Positions 38,005-46,315 of a stretch of 64,000 nt of DNA are shown one piece after another (position 1 is the stretch's first letter; the number at the start of each line of letters is the position of its first letter). Where the stretch lies: contig CADCTW010000089.1 of assembly GCA_902805735.1 (NCBI GenBank), forward strand, positions 62,001 to 126,000. Reading direction: 5' to 3'. Source of the stretch: an uncultured Gemmatimonadota bacterium. GTDB lineage: Bacteria; Gemmatimonadota; Gemmatimonadetes; Longimicrobiales; Longimicrobiaceae. A program made the position numbers and the translations under genes. Below the pieces are notes generated by a model that was not told the DNA's origin, searched no databases, and saw nothing but the letters and a program-made list of their open reading frames with translations.

Positions 38005-38700
38005 TCACCCGTTCCCCGCGTTCACGAGCATGATCTTTTGCCACACCTTGCCCGAGAGGCCGGTGGTCAGCGTCTCCACTTCGTCCACGGCGGCGAGGAC
38101 GACGGGGTCGTCGAAGTTCTGGGCGTAGAGGGCGGCGAGCTTGCTGTTGAGGGCCAGCATCTCCGAGCAGTAGTCCAGGTAGCGGGAGAGCTCGTAGCGG
38201 TCCAGCGTGCGGCGCGGAGAGGACGGGGTGTCGGTGCCCACCTGCACCAGGGTGTCGGGGTCCTTGGTGAGCTGGTGCATGTCTACGATGTGGGCCACGG
38301 CGCGCAGGTCACGGATGAAGCGCAGGGCGCGGCGGCGCTTGACCCGGGCTTCGGCGCTGGCCAGGAAGTAGACGGCGGCTCCCAGCAGGATCAGGTCGTT
38401 TATGCCGCTCTCCGTCGCCTGCAGGAACTCGGCGAGGGTTAGACCCTCGGCGCGCGGGTTCAGGCGCAGGACCAGCGACCCGAAGGTGGCGGCCAGCAGG
38501 ACGATCGCCACCCAACCGCCCACGCGCAGCGGCAGGTGCGGACGCGCGACCCACCGCAGCTGCTCGCCCGTGGCTTCCGCGATGCGCTGCAGCTCGCCCG
38601 CGATGCGCTCCAGCCCACTCCCCGGAAAGCGCTCGCCGATGCGCGTGCGCAGCGTGCTCACGGTCGCGATGATCTGGTCGGGATCGAGCGAAAGCGGCAT
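38005..38700 (-). CDS. Hypothetical two-TM membrane protein
   Basis: MPLSLDPDQIIATVSTLRTRIGERFPGSGLERIAGELQRIAEATGEQLRW...LPLRVGGWVAIVLLAATFGSLVLRL...INDLILLGAAVYFLASAEARVKRRRALRFIRDLRAVAHIVDMHQLTKDPD. Confidence 0.7.
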   Translation of the reverse strand: MPLSLDPDQIIATVSTLRTRIGERFPGSGLERIAGELQRIAEATGEQLRWVARPHLPLRVGGWVAIVLLAATFGSLVLRLNPRAEGLTLAEFLQATESGINDLILLGAAVYFLASAEARVKRRRALRFIRDLRAVAHIVDMHQLTKDPDTLVQVGTDTPSSPRRTLDRYELSRYLDYCSEMLALNSKLAALYAQNFDDPVVLAAVDEVETLTTGLSGKVWQKIMLVNAGNG

Positions 38701-38718
38701 CACGGCAACTCGGGTGAA

Positions 38719-38844
38719 TGGGCGACTAAAGTCGCGGCAACAACAGCACAAAGTCCGCCTGCGCGGACTCGCATTCCAGGATCAGCCGGACCCCAAGTCC
38801 CCGCAGGGGGACTTCGTGCAGTCGTTGCCGCGGTTTCAACCGCC
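38719..38844. repeat. R3 structured repeat, divergent copy
   Basis: gggcgactaaagtcgcggcaacaacagcacaaagtccgcctgcgcggactcg...ccccaagtccccgcagggggacttcgtgcagtcgttgccgcggtttcaaccgcc. Confidence 0.65.
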
Positions 38845-38863
38845 GGAACGGTCGCGCCCGGAA

Positions 38864-38916
38864 ACAGAGAGGCACGGAGATGAAGTTTTCTCTGTGTCTC
38901 TGTGTCTCTGTGTGAG
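38864..38916. repeat. R1 dispersed repeat, partial copy
   Basis: acagagaggcacggagatgaagttttctctgtgtctctgtgtctctgtgtgag. Confidence 0.75.
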
Positions 38917-38924
38917 GCCGCCAT

Positions 38925-41186
38925 TCAACGCAGCCGCTCCACCAGGCGCTCGGCGGCGCGGGCGCAGACGGCCCACATGGTGAGCGTGGGGTTCACGCCG
39001 TGGCACGAGGGGAAGACGGCCGTGCCGAAGACGTAGAGGCCCGGCGTGTCGTGGACGGCCAGATCGGCGTCGACTACCGATGTCGCCGGGTCGTCGCCCA
39101 TGCGGCAGCCACCCAGCTCGTGGCTGCTCACCACACCGCTGAAGCGGGGGCCGCGCCACGTCTTCGCCGCGCCCATGGCGCGCAGGATCTCCTCCGCGCG
39201 GGCCTCCATGAAGTCGGACATGCGGTGCTCGTTGGGCTGCATGTCGTAGGTGATGCGCAGCACGGGGAGACCCAGGCCGCTGCGGTCGCGGTGGCGGGGA
39301 TCGAGGTCCAGGTAGTTGGCGTGGTAGGGGAGCGTGTCCGGCTGCAGCCGCACGGCCGCGATGTGCTGCCATTCGCGCAGGTGGTCGCGGTACGGGCGGC
39401 CCCAGGGGCGCACGTCGGGGGGCACGGACTCGCGGCTGATCTGGATGGGGAGCCGCTGGTTCTCCACGTTGGGCGCGGCGCCGCCCACGAAGCCGTGCGC
39501 CGCCGCGTCGAAATCGGCCGCGATGTAGTCGTCCAGGCTCCACATCTGCGCGGCGGGGCCCGTGTGCGCGTTGAACGCGGTGCCGGGGAAGTGTCCCGAC
39601 ACGTCGGACCACAGCTTGTTCATGATGTGCTTCCCCACCTGCCCCGCGTCGTTCCCCACCCCGTTGGGGTGACGCGAGGAGCCGGAGAGGAGCATCAGGC
39701 GCACGTTCTCGAAGGTGTAGCTGCACAGGATGACGGTGCGCGCCTCCTGCACCCGCCACTCGCCGTTGGCGTCCACGTACTCCACGCCCCGCGCGTGCCC
39801 GTCGCCGTCGGTCAGGACGCGGACGACGCGGCAGTGGGTGCGCAGGTCGAAGTTGCCCGTGGCGAGCGCTTCGGGCACCCAGGTCTGCCCCGGGTGCCAG
39901 CGCTCGTCGTTGAACGGCCCAAAGCCGCCGCTCCAGGCGCAGTAGGTGATCGCGGGATTGCCGTTGTACGGCTGGCTGTTTACCGCGACGGGGGTGGGAT
40001 AGGGATGCAGGCCCAGCCCCTCCGCCGCCCGGCGAAAGATCTCGCCCATGCGGAACGGGCGCACGGGCGGGAGCGGATACGGGCCGCTGCGCGGGACGAA
40101 CGGGTTCGCGCTCCCCTCCCCCGCCACGCCGATGTGGTGCTCAAGCGCCGCGTAGTACGCCTCCAGCTCCTCGTAGGTCACCGGCCAGTCGGCCAGGGTG
40201 TGGCCCTCGGGAAGCGCGCGGTCGCCGCCCGTCTCGCGCAGGTGGGAGAGGAAGCGGAAGTGGTGCGGGTGGCAGCGGCGGAGGGCGCCGCCCCAGTGGA
40301 TCACGGAGCCGCCCACGCCGTTCATCATCCGCCCCAGCGTGAAGGTGGCGGCGCGCGAAGGCTCGCCCTCGTTGCGTCGCCACCTCGGGGTCTCGTCCAG
40401 GAACTTGGGGCCCATCCCTCCGCGGCAGTAGTACGACGAGCCCAGCTCGTCCGGCACGAAGTCGCGGCTCGTCCTCCACGGACCCGCCTCCAGCCCCACC
40501 ACGCGCAGCCCCGCTTGGGTGAGGATGGACGCGGCCATGGCCCCCGCGGCGCCCACGCCCACCAGCACCACGTCGGCGGGGCCTGACGGAGGCTCGGCGC
40601 CGCGCTGGGGGTCGTAGCCGGGGATCTCCACCGGCTCGCGCGGGCCGCCGTCCAGCGAGTAGCCCACGTCGGCCAGGGAGAGGATGACGCCGCCCTTGGT
40701 GACGGGCTCCGCCGCCAGGTTCTCCTCCGCGCTGTTTTCGAACCAGACGCCGGGGTGGCCCAGGAAGCGCCACCCCGCCTTGCCCCGGTTGCCCCCGTAC
40801 GCCGGGTCCGCGAAGAGCCCCTCCTGCAGGTGCTGCCGCAGCATCGCGAAGAAGTCGCGCGGCGGCGGCACCCGGAACCCGTCCAGCGTCCCCGCTTCCA
40901 GCCCGGCGAGGAGCGCGTCCTGCTCCTCCGCCGTGCACTCCGCGAAGGGTCGCTCGTGGCGCTCGCAGGCGATGCGGTCGAAGGTGGCCAGGCCCACGCG
41001 GTACGTGTCGCAACGGTCGCGGTAGGCGCCGGCGAGGGCGCGGTCCACGTATGCGGTGACACCCAGCTCCGTGGCGCCGGGACCGTGCTCGTCCGCCGGG
41101 AACATGCGCTCGAAGATGGCCGCCGCGGTGCGCGCCTCGTACGGGTTGAGGGCGAGGAGCGCCGGGTCCGCCGGGTTGGGATGCAC
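38925..41186 (-). CDS. Gluconate 2-dehydrogenase subunit 3-like domain fused to GMC-family oxidoreductase
   Basis: N-terminal EARTAAAIFERMFPADEHGPGATELGVTAYVDRALAGAYRDRCDTYRVGLATFDRIA; then DVVLVGVGAAGAMAASILTQAGLRVVGLEAG...GVGGSVIHWGGALRR...SSHELGGCRMGDDPATSVVDADLAVHDTPGLYVFGTAVFPSCHGVNPTLTMWA. Confidence 0.88.
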   Translation of the reverse strand: MHPNPADPALLALNPYEARTAAAIFERMFPADEHGPGATELGVTAYVDRALAGAYRDRCDTYRVGLATFDRIACERHERPFAECTAEEQDALLAGLEAGTLDGFRVPPPRDFFAMLRQHLQEGLFADPAYGGNRGKAGWRFLGHPGVWFENSAEENLAAEPVTKGGVILSLADVGYSLDGGPREPVEIPGYDPQRGAEPPSGPADVVLVGVGAAGAMAASILTQAGLRVVGLEAGPWRTSRDFVPDELGSSYYCRGGMGPKFLDETPRWRRNEGEPSRAATFTLGRMMNGVGGSVIHWGGALRRCHPHHFRFLSHLRETGGDRALPEGHTLADWPVTYEELEAYYAALEHHIGVAGEGSANPFVPRSGPYPLPPVRPFRMGEIFRRAAEGLGLHPYPTPVAVNSQPYNGNPAITYCAWSGGFGPFNDERWHPGQTWVPEALATGNFDLRTHCRVVRVLTDGDGHARGVEYVDANGEWRVQEARTVILCSYTFENVRLMLLSGSSRHPNGVGNDAGQVGKHIMNKLWSDVSGHFPGTAFNAHTGPAAQMWSLDDYIAADFDAAAHGFVGGAAPNVENQRLPIQISRESVPPDVRPWGRPYRDHLREWQHIAAVRLQPDTLPYHANYLDLDPRHRDRSGLGLPVLRITYDMQPNEHRMSDFMEARAEEILRAMGAAKTWRGPRFSGVVSSHELGGCRMGDDPATSVVDADLAVHDTPGLYVFGTAVFPSCHGVNPTLTMWAVCARAAERLVERLR

Positions 41187-41188
41187 GG

Positions 41189-42052
41189 CTACGCCGCGGC
41201 CACCGTGTTCCGCAGCACGCCGATGCGCTCGATCTCCGCCTCCACCACGTCGCCGGGCTGCAGCCAGCGCTGTGGATCGAAGCCCATTCCCACTCCGCTG
41301 GGGGTGCCGGTGGAGACGATGTCGCCGGCCTCCACCGTCTGGCCGCGCGAGAGCACCTCGATGATGGCGGGGATGTCGAAGATCAGGTCGCGCGTGCGGC
41401 TGTCCTGCATGGTCTGGCCGTTGACCCGCAGCGAGAGGGCGAGGTCGCCTGCGTCCGGCAGCTCGTCCGCGGTGACGATGCAGGGGCCCATCGGGCAGCT
41501 TCCATCCAGGCTCTTCCCCTTGAAGAACTGCTGGTGCCGGTTCTGGAGGTCGCGCGCCGAGATGTCGTTGATCACCGTGTACCCGAAGACGTAGCCCAGC
41601 GCGTCCTCGCGCGAGATGTTCTTCCCCGTACGCCCCAGTACGAAGCCCAGCTCCACCTCCCAGTCGAGCTGCGACGTGAGCCCCGCGTCGAGCGGGATCT
41701 CGCCGTCGGGGCGGTTCACGCTGGTGGGCGACTTGGTGAAGAAGACGGGGTGCTCCGGCAGCTTCTCCGGGAGCCCGCGCGCGCGGCACGACTCGTACGC
41801 GTGCGCCGCGTAGTTCATCCCCAGGCACACGATGTTCTTGCGCGGCCGCGGGATCGGCGCGAGCAGGCGCACGCGGTCCATGGGCACCGGCGTCCCCTGC
41901 TCCACCGCGGTGCGCGCCTCGGCGAGACCCGCTTCGCCGCGCTCGATCAGCGACAGCATGTCCGGAGCGACCGCGCTCAGCTCCACCACACCGCCATCCG
42001 CCAGCGCACCGATGCGCGTCGTGTTCTCGATCTCGTACGTCACCAGCTTCAT
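41189..42052 (-). CDS. Fumarylacetoacetate hydrolase family protein
   Basis: LLAPIPRPRKNIVCLGMNYAAHAYES...PVFFTKSPTSVNRPDGEIPLDAGLTSQLDWEVELGFVLG...GYTVINDISARDLQNRHQQFFKGKSLDGSCPMGPCIVTADE...GDIVSTGTPSGVGMG. Confidence 0.95.
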   Translation of the reverse strand: MKLVTYEIENTTRIGALADGGVVELSAVAPDMLSLIERGEAGLAEARTAVEQGTPVPMDRVRLLAPIPRPRKNIVCLGMNYAAHAYESCRARGLPEKLPEHPVFFTKSPTSVNRPDGEIPLDAGLTSQLDWEVELGFVLGRTGKNISREDALGYVFGYTVINDISARDLQNRHQQFFKGKSLDGSCPMGPCIVTADELPDAGDLALSLRVNGQTMQDSRTRDLIFDIPAIIEVLSRGQTVEAGDIVSTGTPSGVGMGFDPQRWLQPGDVVEAEIERIGVLRNTVAAA

Positions 42053-42085
42053 GTCGGGCTCCAGAAAGGATTTACGCGGGAAGCA

Positions 42086-42282
42086 GGCCCTCACCCCCGG
42101 CCCCTCTCCCGATAACAGGAGAGGGGCTTCGCCCCTGTTATCAGGAGAGGGGCGCATCTTCGGTGGCGCGCGGCGAGGCGGCTTTATTCTGGGTTGCGGA
42201 CCCGGCGGTGCGCCAGGGATGCACCCAGCCGTGGAAATCGCCCCCTCTCCGGTTACCGGGAGAGGGGGTCGGGGGGTGAGGG
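42086..42282. repeat. R2 composite repeat (extended-stem variant)
   Basis: ggccctcacccccggcccctctcccgataacaggagaggggcttcgcccctgttatcaggagaggggcgcatcttc ... ggaaatcgccccctctccggttaccgggagagggggtcggggggtgaggg. Confidence 0.8.
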
Positions 42283-43554
42283 ACTTTCAGCGCCCGCCTC
42301 CACGTAGGGCACCGTCTGCGGGCCCTCGGGGAGCACGGCCATGCGCGCGCCGGGGCCGTAGCGGCGCAGGAGCGAGGCCAGGGTGGCTTCCAGGTCTGCG
42401 CAGGGGGTGAGCATGGCGGCGCGCACGGTGTCGGGCGGGAGCGAGGAGAAAAGATGCACCTCGGCCTTGCGCTGCACCAGCGCCTGGGACTGCGCCTGCC
42501 ACTGGTCGTGCATCTCGAAGCCGGGCTCCTCGATGGCGCGCAGAAGCTCCTCGGAGGTGGCGCGCATCCGCAGCAGCTGTTTGTAGTTGCCGTGCTCGGG
42601 GAGGCCGTCGCTGCACTCGGCGGCGACGACGATGGCGCCGCCCGGCTTCACGATGCGCGCCGCCGCGCTCATCCCCTTCACCGACTGGTAGACGTTCTGG
42701 TCCAGGGGGTAGCCGCTGTTGCTGGAGAGCACCACGTCGAAGGCGCGGTCCACGGCGCGCATGGCGTGCGTGGCCACGAAGCGGCACGCTTCCTCGTGCG
42801 CCCGCAGGTAATGGCCGGCCCACACGGCGGTGATGCCGCGGCGCGAGTTGATGGCCACGTTGACCAGGAAATGCGGCGGCGCCATCGCCACCGCCTCGCG
42901 GATCTCGCCCTGCACCGGGTTCCCCTCCAGCCGCGCCCAGGTGGAGCGCGGGTCGCCGATCATCTGCGCGTTGTGCAGGTGCTTGATGGTGCGGATCCCC
43001 GCCAGCGCCGGCACCACGCCCTTGGGCCCGCCACTGAAGCCCGCGAAGAAGTGCGGCTCCACGAACCCCGTGACGATGCGCACGTCGGCGCGCAGCCACT
43101 CGTCGCTCACCCACACCTCGCCGCCGTACGAGGTGTCGCCCAGGTGGGTGAGGCCCGTTTCCGCGAAGGCGTCGTGGTTGACGACGCGCACGGTGTCCAC
43201 CACCTCCGCGCCCAGCATGGTCACCAGCTCGGCCCGCGTGTTGGGGCGGTGCGAGCCGGTGCCGTTCAGGATGACGAAGTTGCCGCGCGGGACGTGCGCC
43301 AGCTCCGCCAGGATCCAGGGGACCAGGCGCTCGCTGGGCGTGGGGCGGGTGATGTCCGAGATGGCGATGGCGACCGTGGATTCCGCCGTCGCCAGGGAGC
43401 GCAGCGGCGCGGCGCCGATCGGGCGGCGCACTGCGTCCAGGAAGGCGGCGCGCTCGTCCGCTAGGCCGGGAAGCTCGCGCGGGCAGATGACCACCGCGTC
43501 GTCGGGCACGGCCACGTCGATCCGGCCCCGGCCGTAGGCGAGCGAGACGTTCAC
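42253..43554 (-). CDS. LarA-like (nickel-dependent lactate racemase / DUF2088) family protein
   Basis: VNVSLAYGRGRIDVAVPDDAVVI...AIAISDITRPTPSERLVPWIL...NFVILNGTGSHRPNT...RIVTGFVEPHFFAGFSGGPKGVVPALAGIRTIKHLHN. The C-terminus runs into R2. Confidence 0.88.
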   Translation of the reverse strand: MNVSLAYGRGRIDVAVPDDAVVICPRELPGLADERAAFLDAVRRPIGAAPLRSLATAESTVAIAISDITRPTPSERLVPWILAELAHVPRGNFVILNGTGSHRPNTRAELVTMLGAEVVDTVRVVNHDAFAETGLTHLGDTSYGGEVWVSDEWLRADVRIVTGFVEPHFFAGFSGGPKGVVPALAGIRTIKHLHNAQMIGDPRSTWARLEGNPVQGEIREAVAMAPPHFLVNVAINSRRGITAVWAGHYLRAHEEACRFVATHAMRAVDRAFDVVLSSNSGYPLDQNVYQSVKGMSAAARIVKPGGAIVVAAECSDGLPEHGNYKQLLRMRATSEELLRAIEEPGFEMHDQWQAQSQALVQRKAEVHLFSSLPPDTVRAAMLTPCADLEATLASLLRRYGPGARMAVLPEGPQTVPYVEAGAESPSPPDPLSR

Positions 43555-45071
43555 TGCGGCGGCAGCTCCGCGACGGGCGTCGTGTACGGCATCATCCCCT
43601 CCGTGGAGGCCTCGCCATAGCTGACGTAGACCGTCTTCTTGCGGAAGTAGTGGTCGAAGCCGTGATGGCCGTCGTCGCCGCCCATCCCGCTGAGTCCGTA
43701 GCCGGTGTGGAAGCCCTGGAACTGCTCGGGGCCGATCTTGTTGATGTACACCTCGCCGGAGCGCAGCGCCCGCACGGCGCGCATCATCTTCTTGAGATCG
43801 CGGGTGAAGAGGTAGGCGCTGAGGCCGTACGGAGTGTCGTTGGCGAGCGCGATGGCCTCGTCGAAGTCGTCGAAGGCCATCACCGGGGACACGGGGCCGA
43901 ACACCTCCTGCTGCATGATCTCCATGTCGTTGCTCACCCCGGTGAGCACCGTGGGCTCGTACCAGAAGCCGCGGCCGAACTCCCCGCCCTCCGGCCGGCG
44001 CCCGCCCAGCACCACCTCGGCGCCCTGCTCGCGGGCGCGGGCCACCATGGCGTCCACCTTGTCGACCTCCGCCTGGTTCACCTTGGGCCCCAGGTCGATG
44101 TCGGTGCGCATGGGGTCGCCCATGCGCAGCCCGCCCGCGACCTCCACGTAGCGCTCCAGGAAGTGGTCGAAGACGCGGCGGTGGACGTACGTGCGCTCGT
44201 TGCAGGTGCATACCTGGCCGCAGTTGACGAAGCGCGCGTGGATGGCGTTGCGCACCGCCAGCTCCACGTCGGCGTCGTCCATGACGATGAAGGGCGCCTT
44301 GCCGCCCAGCTCCAGCGACACCACGGTGATGTTCTCGGCCGCCGCGGCCAGGATCTCGCGGCCGGCGCGCACGGAGCCGGTCACCGTCACCAGCCTGGTG
44401 CGCCGGTCACGGACCAGGGCGTCGCCCACGTCGCGCCCGGTCCCCGTCACCACGTTCACCACGCCGCGCGGCAGCCCCGCCGCCTCGCAGACGCGCGCCA
44501 GCTCCAGCGCGCTCAGCGGCGTGTCCTCGTGCGGCTTCACGACGATGGTGTTTCCGGCCATGAGCGCCGGCGCCACTTTGCGCGCGAACAGGGCCGCCGG
44601 GTAGTTCCAGGGGATGATGGCCGCGACGACGCCGTAGGGCACGTTGCGGATCCAGATGTCCTCGTCCGGCGCGTCGGAGGGCATGATCTCGCCCATGGGC
44701 GCGCGCGCAAAGGACGCGAAGTAGTCAAAGAACCCGGCCGTCCCGCCGATCTCGCCGCGCGCCTCCACCAGCGGCTTCCCCTGCTCGCGCACCACCACGC
44801 GCGCCAGCCGCTCCGCGTCCGCCTCGATGGCGCGGGCGATGCGCGTGAGGTACGCGGCGCGCTGCACGCCCGTGAGCGCCTCCCACGCGGGCTGCGCGGC
44901 GCGGGCGGCCTCCAGCGCGGCCCCCGCGTCCTCGCGCGTCCCGTCGGGCACCTCCGCGAACGCCTCGCCGGTGGCCGGGTTGAGCACGGGCCGCGTGGCG
45001 CCGCCGGACGCCCCGCGCCACTCCCCGCCGATCAGCATCGGATTACTCTCAAGCAGTGCGTCGCGCGCCAT
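43551..45071 (-). CDS. Aldehyde dehydrogenase, AldA-like (lactaldehyde/glycolaldehyde dehydrogenase type)
   Basis: PWNYPAALFARKVAPALMAGNTIVVKPHEDTPLSALELARV...VSLELGGKAPFIVMDDADVELAVRNAIHARFVNCGQVCTCNERTYVHR...INKIGPEQFQGFHTGYGLSGMGGDDGHHG: close to E. coli AldA by recollection. Confidence 0.9.
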   Translation of the reverse strand: MARDALLESNPMLIGGEWRGASGGATRPVLNPATGEAFAEVPDGTREDAGAALEAARAAQPAWEALTGVQRAAYLTRIARAIEADAERLARVVVREQGKPLVEARGEIGGTAGFFDYFASFARAPMGEIMPSDAPDEDIWIRNVPYGVVAAIIPWNYPAALFARKVAPALMAGNTIVVKPHEDTPLSALELARVCEAAGLPRGVVNVVTGTGRDVGDALVRDRRTRLVTVTGSVRAGREILAAAAENITVVSLELGGKAPFIVMDDADVELAVRNAIHARFVNCGQVCTCNERTYVHRRVFDHFLERYVEVAGGLRMGDPMRTDIDLGPKVNQAEVDKVDAMVARAREQGAEVVLGGRRPEGGEFGRGFWYEPTVLTGVSNDMEIMQQEVFGPVSPVMAFDDFDEAIALANDTPYGLSAYLFTRDLKKMMRAVRALRSGEVYINKIGPEQFQGFHTGYGLSGMGGDDGHHGFDHYFRKKTVYVSYGEASTEGMMPYTTPVAELPPQ

Positions 45072-45117
45072 CGTCTCTCCGGGGGTCAGACCAATCATTC
45101 GTGAGCCGACTTCCCAG

Positions 45118-45294
45118 GAGCGATTGAAATCGCCGCTGGAACCACGCGAAGTCTCCTACGGCGACTCATAAGCGGAAGAACCCACCGTGTAGGGGCCCCA
45201 TTTATCGCGGCCTTACGACTTCGTATCACGAGTCCCGAGGGAACAGTCCGCGGAGGCGGACTTCGCGTAGTTCCAGCGGCGAATTCATTCGCTC
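45118..45294. repeat. R4 long imperfect palindrome
   Basis: gagcgattgaaatcgccgctggaaccacgcgaagtctcc ... ggcggacttcgcgtagttccagcggcgaattcattcgctc. Confidence 0.75.
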
Positions 45295-45304
45295 GCTGGC
45301 GGCG

Positions 45305-45492
45305 TTCGCGGATGTCGCTCGCGGGCGTCACTCGCGGCCGTCGCCCCGGACGTCGCTCGCGGACGTCGCTCGCGGACGCCGCTCGTGGCCGCCGCTCGTG
45401 GCCGCCGCTCGTGGCCGCCGCTCGTGGCCGCCGCTCGCGGGCGTCACTCGCGGCCGTCGCCCCGGACGTCGCTCGTGGGCGTCGTTCGCGCT
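45305..45492. repeat. Tandem repeat, period about 13 bp
   Basis: Reiterated cgctcgtggccgc / cgctcgcggacgt units; the block ctcgcgggcgtcactcgcggccgtcgccccggacgtcgctcg occurs twice, 116 bp apart. Confidence 0.85.
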
Positions 45493-45517
45493 CGCGGGCG
45501 AGTCGGCGACCTCACGA

Positions 45518-46270
45518 TCATGCGGCGGTCCAGCCGCCGTCGAGCACCAGGCTGGTGCCGGTGACGAAGGCGGCGTCGTCGGAGGCCAGGTAGAGGGCGG
45601 CGGCGGCGACTTCTTCCGGGGTGCCCAGGCGGCCCATCGGCTGGCGGGCCTCCAGGGCGGCGCGCGCGGCGGCCCTGTCGTCCACGCCCGCGAGGAGGCG
45701 CTCCACCCAGGGCGAGTCCACGGTGCCTGGGCACACGCAGTTGACGCGCACGCCCTGCTTCACGAAGTCCATCGCCACCTGGCGGGTCAGCGCGATCACG
45801 GCGCCCTTGCTGGCGCAGTACGACGCGCGCTTGGGCACCCCCACCATCCCCGCCACCGAGGCGGTGTTGACGATGGCGCCGCGCCCCTGCCTCACCATGT
45901 GCGGCACGGCGTATTTGCACCCCAGGAACACGCTGCGCACGTTCACCGTCATCACCCGGTCCCAATCGTCCGGCTCGCAATCCACCACGTCGGTGGTCGA
46001 CCCGATCCCCGCGTTGTTGCAGAGCACGTCGATGCGCCCCATCTCGCCCACCGCGCGCTCGATCATCGCGCGCACCTCCTCCGGCTGGCTGGCGTCCACG
46101 CGCATCGCCACGCACCGCGCGCCCACCTGCGCCGCCGTCTCCTCCGCCGCCGCGCCGTCCAGGTCCGCCGCGAGCACGAGTGCCCCCTCGCGCGCGAAGA
46201 GGATGGACATCGCGCGCCCGATCCCCGAGCCCGCCCCCGTGATCACCGCCACCCGGTCCTGTAGCCGCAC
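45518..46270 (-). CDS. SDR family oxidoreductase (2-keto-3-deoxy-sugar-acid dehydrogenase-like)
   Basis: VAVITGAGSGIGRAMSILFAREGALVLAADLD...SYCASKGAVIALTRQVAMDFVKQGVRVNCVCPGTVDSPWV...RQPMGRLGTPEEVAAAALYLASDDAAFVTGTSLVLDGGW. Confidence 0.93.
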   Translation of the reverse strand: MRLQDRVAVITGAGSGIGRAMSILFAREGALVLAADLDGAAAEETAAQVGARCVAMRVDASQPEEVRAMIERAVGEMGRIDVLCNNAGIGSTTDVVDCEPDDWDRVMTVNVRSVFLGCKYAVPHMVRQGRGAIVNTASVAGMVGVPKRASYCASKGAVIALTRQVAMDFVKQGVRVNCVCPGTVDSPWVERLLAGVDDRAAARAALEARQPMGRLGTPEEVAAAALYLASDDAAFVTGTSLVLDGGWTAA

Positions 46271-46283
46271 GCCGCCTCCGTTG

Positions 46284-46311
46284 TCTCTGTGTCTCCGTGC
46301 CTCCGTGTGAG
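46284..46311. repeat. R1 dispersed repeat, half copy
   Basis: tctctgtgtctccgtgcctccgtgtgag. Confidence 0.75.
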
Positions 46312-46315
46312 ACAC

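Noticed and set aside
45305-45492. Possible coding repeat protein (MSLAGVTRGRRPGRRS...)
   Set aside because: The 13-bp period breaks the reading frame every unit, so a selected repeat protein is unlikely.
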